Assembly: GCA_030063045.1 (NCBI GenBank)
Contig: JAQSEB010000097.1
Span: forward strand, 62,001-126,000
Direction of reading: 5' to 3'
Length of the DNA stretch: 64,000 nt
DNA from: Pratylenchus scribneri
Taxonomy: Eukaryota; Nematoda; Chromadorea; Rhabditida; Pratylenchidae
The notes below the pieces were generated by a model. It did no database searches. It was given only the letters and a program-made list of their open reading frames with translations, and was not told the DNA's origin. This document shows, in pieces, positions 1-13,840 of this stretch (within the stretch, counting starts at the first letter, position 1; every line of letters starts with the position of its first letter). A program made the translations under genes and the position numbers.

Positions 1-161
1 AGGTGAAAATACTGGAAATTTTTGAAAATTTTTAAAAAAAATTTTGCAAAAATTCTTAGATAACTTTTTCTTATTTCTTTAGGGAATATTTTTTATTATC
101 AATTAATCATATTCATTTCGGAATAATCAATTAGATTAGTCAATTGAGATACTTTTCATTT
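1..161 (+). repeat. Representative satellite monomer
   Basis: This first copy shows the landmarks of the unit. Positions 1-18 read AGGTGAAAATACTGGAAA. Positions 16-54 are a run of A/T tracts that nearly forms a hairpin, opening with AATTTTTGAAAATTTTT and closing with AAAATTTTGCAAAAATT. CTTAGATA follows at 55, TTAGGGAATA around 79, CAATTAATCATATTC around 100, and TTTCGGAAT at 116-124, which holds the only CpG. Positions ~131-146 read TTAGATTAGTCAATTG, a partial dyad with the CAATT just before it. The unit ends GAGATACTTTTCATTT. No promoter, tRNA-like or CENP-B-box-like signature was recognised. Confidence 0.95.
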
Positions 162-3100
162 AGGTGAAAATACTGGAAATTTTTGAAAATTTTTAAAAAA
201 AATTTTGCAAAAATTCTTAGATAACTTTTTCTTATTTCTTTAGGGAATATTTTTTATTATCAATTAATCATATTCATTTCGGAATAATCAATTAGATTAG
301 TCAATTGAAATGCTTTTCATTTAGGTGAAAATACTGGAAATTTTTGAAAATTTTTAAAAAAAAATTTTACAAAAATTCTTAGATACATTTTTCTTATTTC
401 TTTAGGGAATATTTTTTATTATCAATTAATCATATTCTTTTCGGAATAATCAATTAGATTAGTCAATTGAAATGCTTTTCATTTAAGTGAAAATACTGGA
501 AATTTTTGAAAATTTTTAAAAAAAAATTTTGCAAAAATTCTTAGATACATTTTTCTTATTTCTTTAGGGAATATTTTTTATTATCAATTAATCATATTCT
601 TTTCGGAATATTCAATTAGATTAGTCAATTGAAATGCTTTTCATTTAGGTGAAAATACTGGAAATTTTTGAAAATTTTTAAAAAAATTTTTGCAAAAATT
701 CTTAGATACATTTTTCTTATTTCTTTAGGGAATATTTTTTATTATCAATTAATCATATTCTTTTCGGAATATTCAATTAGATTAGTCAATTGAAATGCTT
801 TTCATTTAGGTGAAAATACTGGAAATTTTTGAAAATTTTTAAAAAAAAATTTTGCAAAAATTCTTAGATACATTTTTCTTATTTCTTTAGGGAATATTTT
901 TTATTATCAATTAATCATATTCTTTTTGGAATAATCAATTAGATTAGTCAATTGAAATGCTTTTCATTTAGGTGAAAATACTGGAAATTTTTGAAAATTT
1001 TTAAAAAAAAATTTTGCAAAAATTCTTAGATACATTTTTCTTATTTCTTTAGGGAATATTTTTTATTATCAATTAATCATATTCATTTCGGAATAATCAA
1101 TTAGATTAGTCAATTGAAATGGTTTTCATTTAGGTGAAAATACTGGAAATTTTTGAAAATTTTTAAAAAAAAATTTTGCAAAAATTCTTAGATACATTTT
1201 TCTTATTTCTTTAGGGAATATTTTTTATTATCAATTAATCATATTCATTTCGGAATAATCAATTAGATTAGTCAATTGAAATGGTTTTCATTTAGGTGAA
1301 AATACTGGAAATTTTTGAAAATTTTTAAAAAAAAATTTTGCAAAAATTCTTAGATACATTTTTCTTATTTCTTTAGGGAATATTTTTTATTATCAATTAA
1401 TCATATTCTTTTTGGAATAATCAATTAGATTAGTCAATTGAAATGCTTTTCATTTAGGTGAAAATACTGGAAATTTTTGAAAATTTTTAAAAAAAAATTT
1501 TGCAAAAATTCTTAGATACATTTTTCTTATTTCTTTAGGGAATATTTTTTATTATCAATTAATCATATTCTTTTCGGAATAATCAATTAGATTAGTCAAT
1601 TGAAATGGTTTTCATTTAGGTGAAAATACTGGAAATTTTTGAAAATTTTTAAAAAAAAATTTTGCAAAAATTCTTAGATAACTTTTTCTTATTTCTTTAG
1701 GGAATATTTTTTATTATCAATTAATCATATTCATTTCGGAATAATCAATTAGATTAGTCAATTGAGATACTTTTCATTTAGGTGAAAATACTGGAAATTT
1801 TTGAAAATTTTTAAAAAAAAATTTTGCAAAAATTCTTAGATAACTTTTTCTTATTTCTTTAGGGAATATTTTTTATTATCAATTAATCATATTCTTTTCG
1901 GAATATTCAATTAGATTAGTCAATTGAGATACTTTTCATTTAGGTGAAAATACTGGAAATTTTTGAAAATTTTTAAAAAAAATTTTGCAAAAATTCTTAG
2001 ATAACTTTTTCTTATTTCTTTAGGGAATATTTTTTATTATCAATTAATCATATTCATTTCGGAATAATCAATTAGATTAGTCAATTGAGATACTTTTCAT
2101 TTAGGTGAAAATACTGGAAATTTTTGAAAATTTTTAAAAAAAATTTTGCAAAAATTCTTAGATAACTTTTTCTTATTTCTTTAGGGAATATTTTTTATTA
2201 TCAATTAATCATATTCATTTCGGAATAATCAATTAGATTAGTCAATTGAAATGCTTTTCATTTAGGTGAAAATACTGGAAATTTTTGAAAATTTTTAAAA
2301 AAAAATTTTACAAAAATTCTTAGATACATTTTTCTTATTTCTTTAGGGAATATTTTTTATTATCAATTAATCATATTCTTTTCGGAATAATCAATTAGAT
2401 TAGTCAATTGAAATGCTTTTCATTTAAGTGAAAATACTGGAAATTTTTGAAAATTTTTAAAAAAAAATTTTGCAAAAATTCTTAGATACATTTTTCTTAT
2501 TTCTTTAGGGAATATTTTTTATTATCAATTAATCATATTCTTTTCGGAATATTCAATTAGATTAGTCAATTGAAATGCTTTTCATTTAGGTGAAAATACT
2601 GGAAATTTTTGAAAATTTTTAAAAAAATTTTTGCAAAAATTCTTAGATACATTTTTCTTATTTCTTTAGGGAATATTTTTTATTATCAATTAATCATATT
2701 CTTTTCGGAATATTCAATTAGATTAGTCAATTGAAATGCTTTTCATTTAGGTGAAAATACTGGAAATTTTTGAAAATTTTTAAAAAAAAATTTTGCAAAA
2801 ATTCTTAGATACATTTTTCTTATTTCTTTAGGGAATATTTTTTATTATCAATTAATCATATTCTTTTTGGAATAATCAATTAGATTAGTCAATTGAAATG
2901 CTTTTCATTTAGGTGAAAATACTGGAAATTTTTGAAAATTTTTAAAAAAAAATTTTGCAAAAATTCTTAGATACATTTTTCTTATTTCTTTAGGGAATAT
3001 TTTTTATTATCAATTAATCATATTCTTTTTGGAATAATCAATTAGATTAGTCAATTGAAATGCTTTTCATTTAGGTGAAAATACTGGAAATTTTTGAAAA

Positions 3101-3734
3101 TTTTTAAAAAAAAATTTTGCAAAAATTCTTAGATACATTTTTCTTATTTCTTTAGGGAATATTTTTTATTATCAATTAATCATATTCTTTTTGGAATAAT
3201 TAATTAGATTAGTCAATTGAAATGCTTTTCATTTAGGTGAAAATACTGGAAATTTTTGAAAATTTTTAAAAAAAAAATTTGCAAAAATTCTTAGATACAT
3301 TTTTCTTATTTCTTTAGGGAATATTTTTTATTATCAATTAATCATATTCTTTTTGGAATAATCAATTAGATTAGTCAATTGAAATGCTTTTCATTTAGGT
3401 GAAAATACTGGAAATTTTTGAAAATTTTTAAAAAAAAATTTTGCAAAAATTCTTAGATACATTTTTCTTATTTCTTTAGGGAATATTTTTTATTATCAAT
3501 TAATCATATTCTTTTTGGAATAATCAATTAGATTAGTCAATTGAGATACTTTTCATTTAGGTGAAAATACTGGAAATTTTTGTAAATTTTTAAAAAAAAA
3601 ATTTGCAAAAATTCTTAGATACATTTTTCTTATTTCTTTAGGGAATATTTTTTATTATCAATTAATCATATTCTTTTTGGAATAATCAATTAGATTAGTC
3701 AATTGAAATGCTTTTCATTTAGGTGAAAATACTG
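1..3734 (+). repeat. Satellite block A1, mixed monomers with 12-unit higher-order repeat
   Basis: Monomers of GATAAC and GATACA type alternate here. The sequence from 1 recurs from 1942, a shift of exactly 1,941 bp (12 monomers). The match includes the rare AAGTGAAAA variant, at 485 and again at 2426, and the A7T5 monomer near 670 and 2620. It holds for about 970 bp, then the two copies differ in the diagnostic bases (CATTTCGG with GAAATGG against CTTTTTGG with GAAATGC). The block ends near a rare TGTAAATTTTT variant at 3581. Confidence 0.8.
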
Positions 3735-6700
3735 GAAATTTTTGAAAATTTTTAAAAAAAAATTTTGCAAAAATTCTTAGATAACTTTTTCTTATTTCTT
3801 TAGGGAATATTTTTTATTATCAATTAATCATATTCATTTCGGAATAATCAATTAGATTAGTCAATTGAGATACTTTTCATTTAGGTGAAAATACTGGAAA
3901 TTTTTGAAAATTTTTAAAAAAAATTTTGCAAAAATTCTTAGATAACTTTTTCTTATTTCTTTAGGGAATATTTTTTATTATCAATTAATCATATTCATTT
4001 CGGAATAATCAATTAGATTAGTCAATTGAGATACTTTTCATTTAGGTGAAAATACTGGAAATTTTTGAAAATTTTTAAAAAAAATTTTGCAAAAATTCTT
4101 AGATAACTTTTTCTTATTTCTTTAGGGAATATTTTTTATTATCAATTAATCATATTCATTTCGGAATAATCAATTAGATTAGTCAATTGAAATGCTTTTC
4201 ATTTAGGTGAAAATACTGGAAATTTTTGAAAATTTTTAAAAAAAAATTTTGCAAAAATTCTTAGATAACTTTTTCTTATTTCTTTAGGGAATATTTTTTA
4301 TTATCAATTAATCATATTCATTTCGGAATAATCAATTAGATTAGTCAATTGAGATACTTTTCATTTAGGTGAAAATACTGGAAATTTTTGAAAATTTTTA
4401 AAAAAAATTTTGCAAAAATTCTTAGATAACTTTTTCTTATTTCTTTAGGGAATATTTTTTATTATCAATTAATCATATTCATTTCGGAATAATCAATTAG
4501 ATTAGTCAATTGAGATACTTTTCATTTAGGTGAAAATACTGGAAATTTTTGAAAATTTTTAAAAAAAAATTTTGCAAAAATTCTTAGATAACTTTTTCTT
4601 ATTTCTTTAGGGAATATTTTTTATTATCAATTAATCATATTCATTTCGGAATAATCAATTAGATTAGTCAATTGAGATACTTTTCATTTAGGTGAAAATA
4701 CTGGAAATTTTTGAAAATTTTTAAAAAAAAATTTTGCAAAAATTCTTAGATAACTTTTTCTTATTTCTTTAGGGAATATTTTTTATTATCAATTAATCAT
4801 ATTCATTTCGGAATAATCAATTAGATTAGTCAATTGAGATACTTTTCATTTAGGTGAAAATACTGGAAATTTTTGAAAATTTTTAAAAAAAATTTTGCAA
4901 AAATTCTTAGATAACTTTTTCTTATTTCTTTAGGGAATATTTTTTATTATCAATTAATCATATTCATTTCGGAATAATCAATTAGATTAGTCAATTGAAA
5001 TGCTTTTCATTTAGGTGAAAATACTGGAAATTTTTGAAAATTTTTAAAAAAAAATTTTGCAAAAATTCTTAGATAACTTTTTCTTATTTCTTTAGGGAAT
5101 ATTTTTTATTATCAATTAATCATATTCATTTCGGAATAATCAATTAGATTAGTCAATTGAAATGCTTTTCATTTAGGTGAAAATACTGGAAATTTTTGAA
5201 AATTTTTAAAAAAAAAATTTTGCAAAAATTCTTAGATAACTTTTTCTTATTTCTTTAGGGAATATTTTTTATTATCAATTAATCATATTCATTTCGGAAT
5301 AATCAATTAGATTAGTCAATTGAAATGCTTTTCATTTAGGTGAAAATACTGGAAATTTTTGAAAATTTTTAAAAAAAATTTTGCAAAAATTCTTAGATAA
5401 CTTTTTCTTATTTCTTTAGGGAATATTTTTTATTATCAATTAATCATATTCATTTCGGAATAATCAATTAGATTAGTCAATTGAGATACTTTTCATTTAG
5501 GTGAAAATACTGGAAATTTTTGAAAATTTTTAAAAAAAATTTTGCAAAAATTCTTAGATAACTTTTTCTTATTTCTTTAGGGAATATTTTTTATTATCAA
5601 TTAATCATATTCATTTCGGAATAATCAATTAGATTAGTCAATTGAAATGCTTTTCATTTAGGTGAAAATACTGGAAATTTTTGAAAATTTTTAAAAAAAA
5701 ATTTTGCAAAAATTCTTAGATAACTTTTTCTTATTTCTTTAGGGAATATTTTTTATTATCAATTAATCATATTCTTTTCGGAATATTCAATTAGATTAGT
5801 CAATTGAGATACTTTTCATTTAGGTGAAAATACTGGAAATTTTTGAAAATTTTTAAAAAAAATTTTGCAAAAATTCTTAGATAACTTTTTCTTATTTCTT
5901 TAGGGAATATTTTTTATTATCAATTAATCATATTCATTTCGGAATAATCAATTAGATTAGTCAATTGAGATACTTTTCATTTAGGTGAAAATACTGGAAA
6001 TTTTTGAAAATTTTTAAAAAAAATTTTGCAAAAATTCTTAGATAACTTTTTCTTATTTCTTTAGGGAATATTTTTTATTATCAATTAATCATATTCATTT
6101 CGGAATAATCAATTAGATTAGTCAATTGAGATACTTTTCATTTAGGTGAAAATACTGGAAATTTTTGAAAATTTTTAAAAAAAATTTTGCAAAAATTCTT
6201 AGATAACTTTTTCTTATTTCTTTAGGGAATATTTTTTATTATCAATTAATCATATTCATTTCGGAATAATCAATTAGATTAGTCAATTGAGATACTTTTC
6301 ATTTAGGTGAAAATACTGGAAATTTTTGAAAATTTTTAAAAAAAATTTTGCAAAAATTCTTAGATAACTTTTTCTTATTTCTTTAGGGAATATTTTTTAT
6401 TATCAATTAATCATATTCATTTCGGAATAATCAATTAGATTAGTCAATTGAAATGCTTTTCATTTAGGTGAAAATACTGGAAATTTTTGAAAATTTTTAA
6501 AAAAAAATTTTGCAAAAATTCTTAGATAACTTTTTCTTATTTCTTTAGGGAATATTTTTTATTATCAATTAATCATATTCATTTCGGAATAATCAATTAG
6601 ATTAGTCAATTGAAATGCTTTTCATTTAGGTGAAAATACTGGAAATTTTTGAAAATTTTTAAAAAAAATTTTGCAAAAATTCTTAGATAACTTTTTCTTA

Positions 6701-9700
6701 TTTCTTTAGGGAATATTTTTTATTATCAATTAATCATATTCATTTCGGAATAATCAATTAGATTAGTCAATTGAGATACTTTTCATTTAGGTGAAAATAC
6801 TGGAAATTTTTGAAAATTTTTAAAAAAAATTTTGCAAAAATTCTTAGATAACTTTTTCTTATTTCTTTAGGGAATATTTTTTATTATCAATTAATCATAT
6901 TCATTTCGGAATAATCAATTAGATTAGTCAATTGAAATGCTTTTCATTTAGGTGAAAATACTGGAAATTTTTGAAAATTTTTAAAAAAAAATTTTGCAAA
7001 AATTCTTAGATAACTTTTTCTTATTTCTTTAGGGAATATTTTTTATTATCAATTAATCATATTCTTTTCGGAATATTCAATTAGATTAGTCAATTGAGAT
7101 ACTTTTCATTTAGGTGAAAATACTGGAAATTTTTGAAAATTTTTAAAAAAAATTTTGCAAAAATTCTTAGATAACTTTTTCTTATTTCTTTAGGGAATAT
7201 TTTTTATTATCAATTAATCATATTCATTTCGGAATAATCAATTAGATTAGTCAATTGAGATACTTTTCATTTAGGTGAAAATACTGGAAATTTTTGAAAA
7301 TTTTTAAAAAAAATTTTGCAAAAATTCTTAGATAACTTTTTCTTATTTCTTTAGGGAATATTTTTTATTATCAATTAATCATATTCATTTCGGAATAATC
7401 AATTAGATTAGTCAATTGAGATACTTTTCATTTAGGTGAAAATACTGGAAATTTTTGAAAATTTTTAAAAAAAATTTTGCAAAAATTCTTAGATAACTTT
7501 TTCTTATTTCTTTAGGGAATATTTTTTATTATCAATTAATCATATTCATTTCGGAATAATCAATTAGATTAGTCAATTGAGATACTTTTCATTTAGGTGA
7601 AAATACTGGAAATTTTTGAAAATTTTTAAAAAAAATTTTGCAAAAATTCTTAGATAACTTTTTCTTATTTCTTTAGGGAATATTTTTTATTATCAATTAA
7701 TCATATTCATTTCGGAATAATCAATTAGATTAGTCAATTGGAATGCTTTTCATTTAGGTGAAAATACTGGAAATTTTTGAAAATTTTTAAAAAAAAAATT
7801 TTACAAAAATTCTTAGATACATTTTTCTTATTTCTTTAGGGAATATTTTTTATTATCAATTAATCATATTCATTTCGGAATAATCAATTAGATTAGTCAA
7901 TTGAAATGCTTTTCATTTAGGTGAAAATACTGGAAATTTTTGAAAATTTTTAAAAAAAAATTTTGCAAAAATTCTTAGATAACTTTTTCTTATTTCTTTA
8001 GGGAATATTTTTTATTATCAATTAATCATATTCATTTCGGAATAATCAATTAGATTAGTCAATTGGAATGCTTTTCATTTAGGTGAAAATACTGGAAATT
8101 TTTGAAAATTTTTAAAAAAAAAATTTTACAAAAATTCTTAGATACATTTTTCTTATTTCTTTAGGGAATATTTTTTATTATCAATTAATCATATTCATTT
8201 CGGAATAATCAATTAGATTAGTCAATTGAAATGCTTTTCATTTAGGTGAAAATACTGGAAATTTTTGAAAATTTTTAAAAAAAAATTTTGCAAAAATTCT
8301 TAGATACATTTTTCTTATTTCTTTAGGGAATATTTTTTATTATCAATTAATCATATTCTTTTTGGAATAATTAATTAGATTAGTCAATTGAAATGCTTTT
8401 CATTTAGGTGAAAATACTGGAAATTTTTGAAAATTTTTAAAAAAAAATTTTGCAAAAATTCTTAGATAACTTTTTCTTATTTCTTTAGGGAATATTTTTT
8501 ATTATCAATTAATCATATTCTTTTTGGAATAATTAATTAGATTAGTCAATTGAAATGCTTTTCATTTAGGTGAAAATACTGGAAATTTTTGAAAATTTTT
8601 AAAAAAAAATTTTGCAAAAATTCTTAGATAACTTTTTCTTATTTCTTTAGGGAATATTTTTTATTATCAATTAATCATATTCTTTTTGGAATAATCAATT
8701 AGATTAGTCAATTGAAATGCTTTTCATTTAGGTGAAAATACTGGAAATTTTTGAAAATTTTTAAAAAAAAATTTTGCAAAAATTCTTAGATACATTTTTC
8801 TTATTTCTTTAGGGAATATTTTTTATTATCAATTAATCATATTCTTTTTGGAATAATCAATTAGATTAGTCAATTGAGATACTTTTCATTTAGGTGAAAA
8901 TACTGGAAATTTTTGTAAATTTTTAAAAAAAAAATTTGCAAAAATTCTTAGATACATTTTTCTTATTTCTTTAGGGAATATTTTTTATTATCAATTAATC
9001 ATATTCTTTTTGGAATAATCAATTAGATTAGTCAATTGAAATGCTTTTCATTTAGGTGAAAATACTGGAAATTTTTGAAAATTTTTAAAAAAAAATTTTG
9101 CAAAAATTCTTAGATAACTTTTTCTTATTTCTTTAGGGAATATTTTTTATTATCAATTAATCATATTCATTTCGGAATAATCAATTAGATTAGTCAATTG
9201 AGATACTTTTCATTTAGGTGAAAATACTGGAAATTTTTGAAAATTTTTAAAAAAAATTTTGCAAAAATTCTTAGATAACTTTTTCTTATTTCTTTAGGGA
9301 ATATTTTTTATTATCAATTAATCATATTCATTTCGGAATAATCAATTAGATTAGTCAATTGAGATACTTTTCATTTAGGTGAAAATACTGGAAATTTTTG
9401 AAAATTTTTAAAAAAAATTTTGCAAAAATTCTTAGATAACTTTTTCTTATTTCTTTAGGGAATATTTTTTATTATCAATTAATCATATTCATTTCGGAAT
9501 AATCAATTAGATTAGTCAATTGAAATGCTTTTCATTTAGGTGAAAATACTGGAAATTTTTGAAAATTTTTAAAAAAAAATTTTGCAAAAATTCTTAGATA
9601 ACTTTTTCTTATTTCTTTAGGGAATATTTTTTATTATCAATTAATCATATTCATTTCGGAATAATCAATTAGATTAGTCAATTGAGATACTTTTCATTTA

Positions 9701-12700
9701 GGTGAAAATACTGGAAATTTTTGAAAATTTTTAAAAAAAATTTTGCAAAAATTCTTAGATAACTTTTTCTTATTTCTTTAGGGAATATTTTTTATTATCA
9801 ATTAATCATATTCATTTCGGAATAATCAATTAGATTAGTCAATTGAGATACTTTTCATTTAGGTGAAAATACTGGAAATTTTTGAAAATTTTTAAAAAAA
9901 AATTTTGCAAAAATTCTTAGATAACTTTTTCTTATTTCTTTAGGGAATATTTTTTATTATCAATTAATCATATTCATTTCGGAATAATCAATTAGATTAG
10001 TCAATTGAGATACTTTTCATTTAGGTGAAAATACTGGAAATTTTTGAAAATTTTTAAAAAAAAATTTTGCAAAAATTCTTAGATAACTTTTTCTTATTTC
10101 TTTAGGGAATATTTTTTATTATCAATTAATCATATTCATTTCGGAATAATCAATTAGATTAGTCAATTGAGATACTTTTCATTTAGGTGAAAATACTGGA
10201 AATTTTTGAAAATTTTTAAAAAAAATTTTGCAAAAATTCTTAGATAACTTTTTCTTATTTCTTTAGGGAATATTTTTTATTATCAATTAATCATATTCAT
10301 TTCGGAATAATCAATTAGATTAGTCAATTGAAATGCTTTTCATTTAGGTGAAAATACTGGAAATTTTTGAAAATTTTTAAAAAAAAATTTTGCAAAAATT
10401 CTTAGATAACTTTTTCTTATTTCTTTAGGGAATATTTTTTATTATCAATTAATCATATTCATTTCGGAATAATCAATTAGATTAGTCAATTGAAATGCTT
10501 TTCATTTAGGTGAAAATACTGGAAATTTTTGAAAATTTTTAAAAAAAAATTTTGCAAAAATTCTTAGATAACTTTTTCTTATTTCTTTAGGGAATATTTT
10601 TTATTATCAATTAATCATATTCATTTCGGAATAATCAATTAGATTAGTCAATTGAAATGCTTTTCATTTAGGTGAAAATACTGGAAATTTTTGAAAATTT
10701 TTAAAAAAAATTTTGCAAAAATTCTTAGATAACTTTTTCTTATTTCTTTAGGGAATATTTTTTATTATCAATTAATCATATTCATTTCGGAATAATCAAT
10801 TAGATTAGTCAATTGAGATACTTTTCATTTAGGTGAAAATACTGGAAATTTTTGAAAATTTTTAAAAAAAATTTTGCAAAAATTCTTAGATAACTTTTTC
10901 TTATTTCTTTAGGGAATATTTTTTATTATCAATTAATCATATTCATTTCGGAATAATCAATTAGATTAGTCAATTGAAATGCTTTTCATTTAGGTGAAAA
11001 TACTGGAAATTTTTGAAAATTTTTAAAAAAAAATTTTGCAAAAATTCTTAGATAACTTTTTCTTATTTCTTTAGGGAATATTTTTTATTATCAATTAATC
11101 ATATTCTTTTCGGAATATTCAATTAGATTAGTCAATTGAGATACTTTTCATTTAGGTGAAAATACTGGAAATTTTTGAAAATTTTTAAAAAAAATTTTGC
11201 AAAAATTCTTAGATAACTTTTTCTTATTTCTTTAGGGAATATTTTTTATTATCAATTAATCATATTCATTTCGGAATAATCAATTAGATTAGTCAATTGA
11301 GATACTTTTCATTTAGGTGAAAATACTGGAAATTTTTGAAAATTTTTAAAAAAAATTTTGCAAAAATTCTTAGATAACTTTTTCTTATTTCTTTAGGGAA
11401 TATTTTTTATTATCAATTAATCATATTCATTTCGGAATAATCAATTAGATTAGTCAATTGAGATACTTTTCATTTAGGTGAAAATACTGGAAATTTTTGA
11501 AAATTTTTAAAAAAAATTTTGCAAAAATTCTTAGATAACTTTTTCTTATTTCTTTAGGGAATATTTTTTATTATCAATTAATCATATTCATTTCGGAATA
11601 ATCAATTAGATTAGTCAATTGAGATACTTTTCATTTAGGTGAAAATACTGGAAATTTTTGAAAATTTTTAAAAAAAATTTTGCAAAAATTCTTAGATAAC
11701 TTTTTCTTATTTCTTTAGGGAATATTTTTTATTATCAATTAATCATATTCATTTCGGAATAATCAATTAGATTAGTCAATTGAAATGCTTTTCATTTAGG
11801 TGAAAATACTGGAAATTTTTGAAAATTTTTAAAAAAAAAATTTTGCAAAAATTCTTAGATAACTTTTTCTTATTTCTTTAGGGAATATTTTTTATTATCA
11901 ATTAATCATATTCATTTCGGAATAATCAATTAGATTAGTCAATTGAAATGCTTTTCATTTAGGTGAAAATACTGGAAATTTTTGAAAATTTTTAAAAAAA
12001 ATTTTGCAAAAATTCTTAGATAACTTTTTCTTATTTCTTTAGGGAATATTTTTTATTATCAATTAATCATATTCATTTCGGAATAATCAATTAGATTAGT
12101 CAATTGAGATACTTTTCATTTAGGTGAAAATACTGGAAATTTTTGAAAATTTTTAAAAAAAATTTTGCAAAAATTCTTAGATAACTTTTTCTTATTTCTT
12201 TAGGGAATATTTTTTATTATCAATTAATCATATTCATTTCGGAATAATCAATTAGATTAGTCAATTGAAATGCTTTTCATTTAGGTGAAAATACTGGAAA
12301 TTTTTGAAAATTTTTAAAAAAAAATTTTGCAAAAATTCTTAGATAACTTTTTCTTATTTCTTTAGGGAATATTTTTTATTATCAATTAATCATATTCTTT
12401 TCGGAATATTCAATTAGATTAGTCAATTGAGATACTTTTCATTTAGGTGAAAATACTGGAAATTTTTGAAAATTTTTAAAAAAAATTTTGCAAAAATTCT
12501 TAGATAACTTTTTCTTATTTCTTTAGGGAATATTTTTTATTATCAATTAATCATATTCATTTCGGAATAATCAATTAGATTAGTCAATTGAGATACTTTT
12601 CATTTAGGTGAAAATACTGGAAATTTTTGAAAATTTTTAAAAAAAATTTTGCAAAAATTCTTAGATAACTTTTTCTTATTTCTTTAGGGAATATTTTTTA

Positions 12701-13840
12701 TTATCAATTAATCATATTCATTTCGGAATAATCAATTAGATTAGTCAATTGAGATACTTTTCATTTAGGTGAAAATACTGGAAATTTTTGAAAATTTTTA
12801 AAAAAAATTTTGCAAAAATTCTTAGATAACTTTTTCTTATTTCTTTAGGGAATATTTTTTATTATCAATTAATCATATTCATTTCGGAATAATCAATTAG
12901 ATTAGTCAATTGAGATACTTTTCATTTAGGTGAAAATACTGGAAATTTTTGAAAATTTTTAAAAAAAATTTTGCAAAAATTCTTAGATAACTTTTTCTTA
13001 TTTCTTTAGGGAATATTTTTTATTATCAATTAATCATATTCATTTCGGAATAATCAATTAGATTAGTCAATTGGAATGCTTTTCATTTAGGTGAAAATAC
13101 TGGAAATTTTTGAAAATTTTTAAAAAAAAAATTTTACAAAAATTCTTAGATACATTTTTCTTATTTCTTTAGGGAATATTTTTTATTATCAATTAATCAT
13201 ATTCATTTCGGAATAATCAATTAGATTAGTCAATTGAAATGCTTTTCATTTAGGTGAAAATACTGGAAATTTTTGAAAATTTTTAAAAAAAAATTTTGCA
13301 AAAATTCTTAGATAACTTTTTCTTATTTCTTTAGGGAATATTTTTTATTATCAATTAATCATATTCATTTCGGAATAATCAATTAGATTAGTCAATTGGA
13401 ATGCTTTTCATTTAGGTGAAAATACTGGAAATTTTTGAAAATTTTTAAAAAAAAAATTTTACAAAAATTCTTAGATACATTTTTCTTATTTCTTTAGGGA
13501 ATATTTTTTATTATCAATTAATCATATTCATTTCGGAATAATCAATTAGATTAGTCAATTGAAATGCTTTTCATTTAGGTGAAAATACTGGAAATTTTTG
13601 AAAATTTTTAAAAAAAAATTTTGCAAAAATTCTTAGATACATTTTTCTTATTTCTTTAGGGAATATTTTTTATTATCAATTAATCATATTCTTTTTGGAA
13701 TAATTAATTAGATTAGTCAATTGAAATGCTTTTCATTTAGGTGAAAATACTGGAAATTTTTGAAAATTTTTAAAAAAAAATTTTGCAAAAATTCTTAGAT
13801 AACTTTTTCTTATTTCTTTAGGGAATATTTTTTATTATCA
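3581..13840 (+). repeat. 5,333-bp (33-unit) higher-order repeat, two copies
   Basis: Rare variants recur with the same offset: TGTAAATTTTT at 3581 and 8914, the ATTCTTTTCGGAATATTC monomer at 5771 and 11103, again at 7061 and 12394, and the TTGGAATGC monomer at 7738 and 13071. The offsets are 5,332-5,333 bp, equal to 33 monomers. Agreement ends near 8500/13850, where the first copy has TTTTTGGAATAATTAA and the second CATTTCGGAATAATC. Within each copy a shorter 1,290-1,291 bp step (8 monomers) also repeats. This is direct evidence that large blocks, not only single monomers, were amplified. Confidence 0.85.

Noticed and set aside
16..54. Rho-independent terminator in each monomer
   Set aside because: The near-hairpin is almost all A/T with a weak stem, and the setting is eukaryotic satellite; there is no upstream gene.
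111..128. CENP-B box in the satellite monomer
   Set aside because: TTTCGGAATA has a TTCG core but lacks the downstream CGGG half of the known box at the required spacing.
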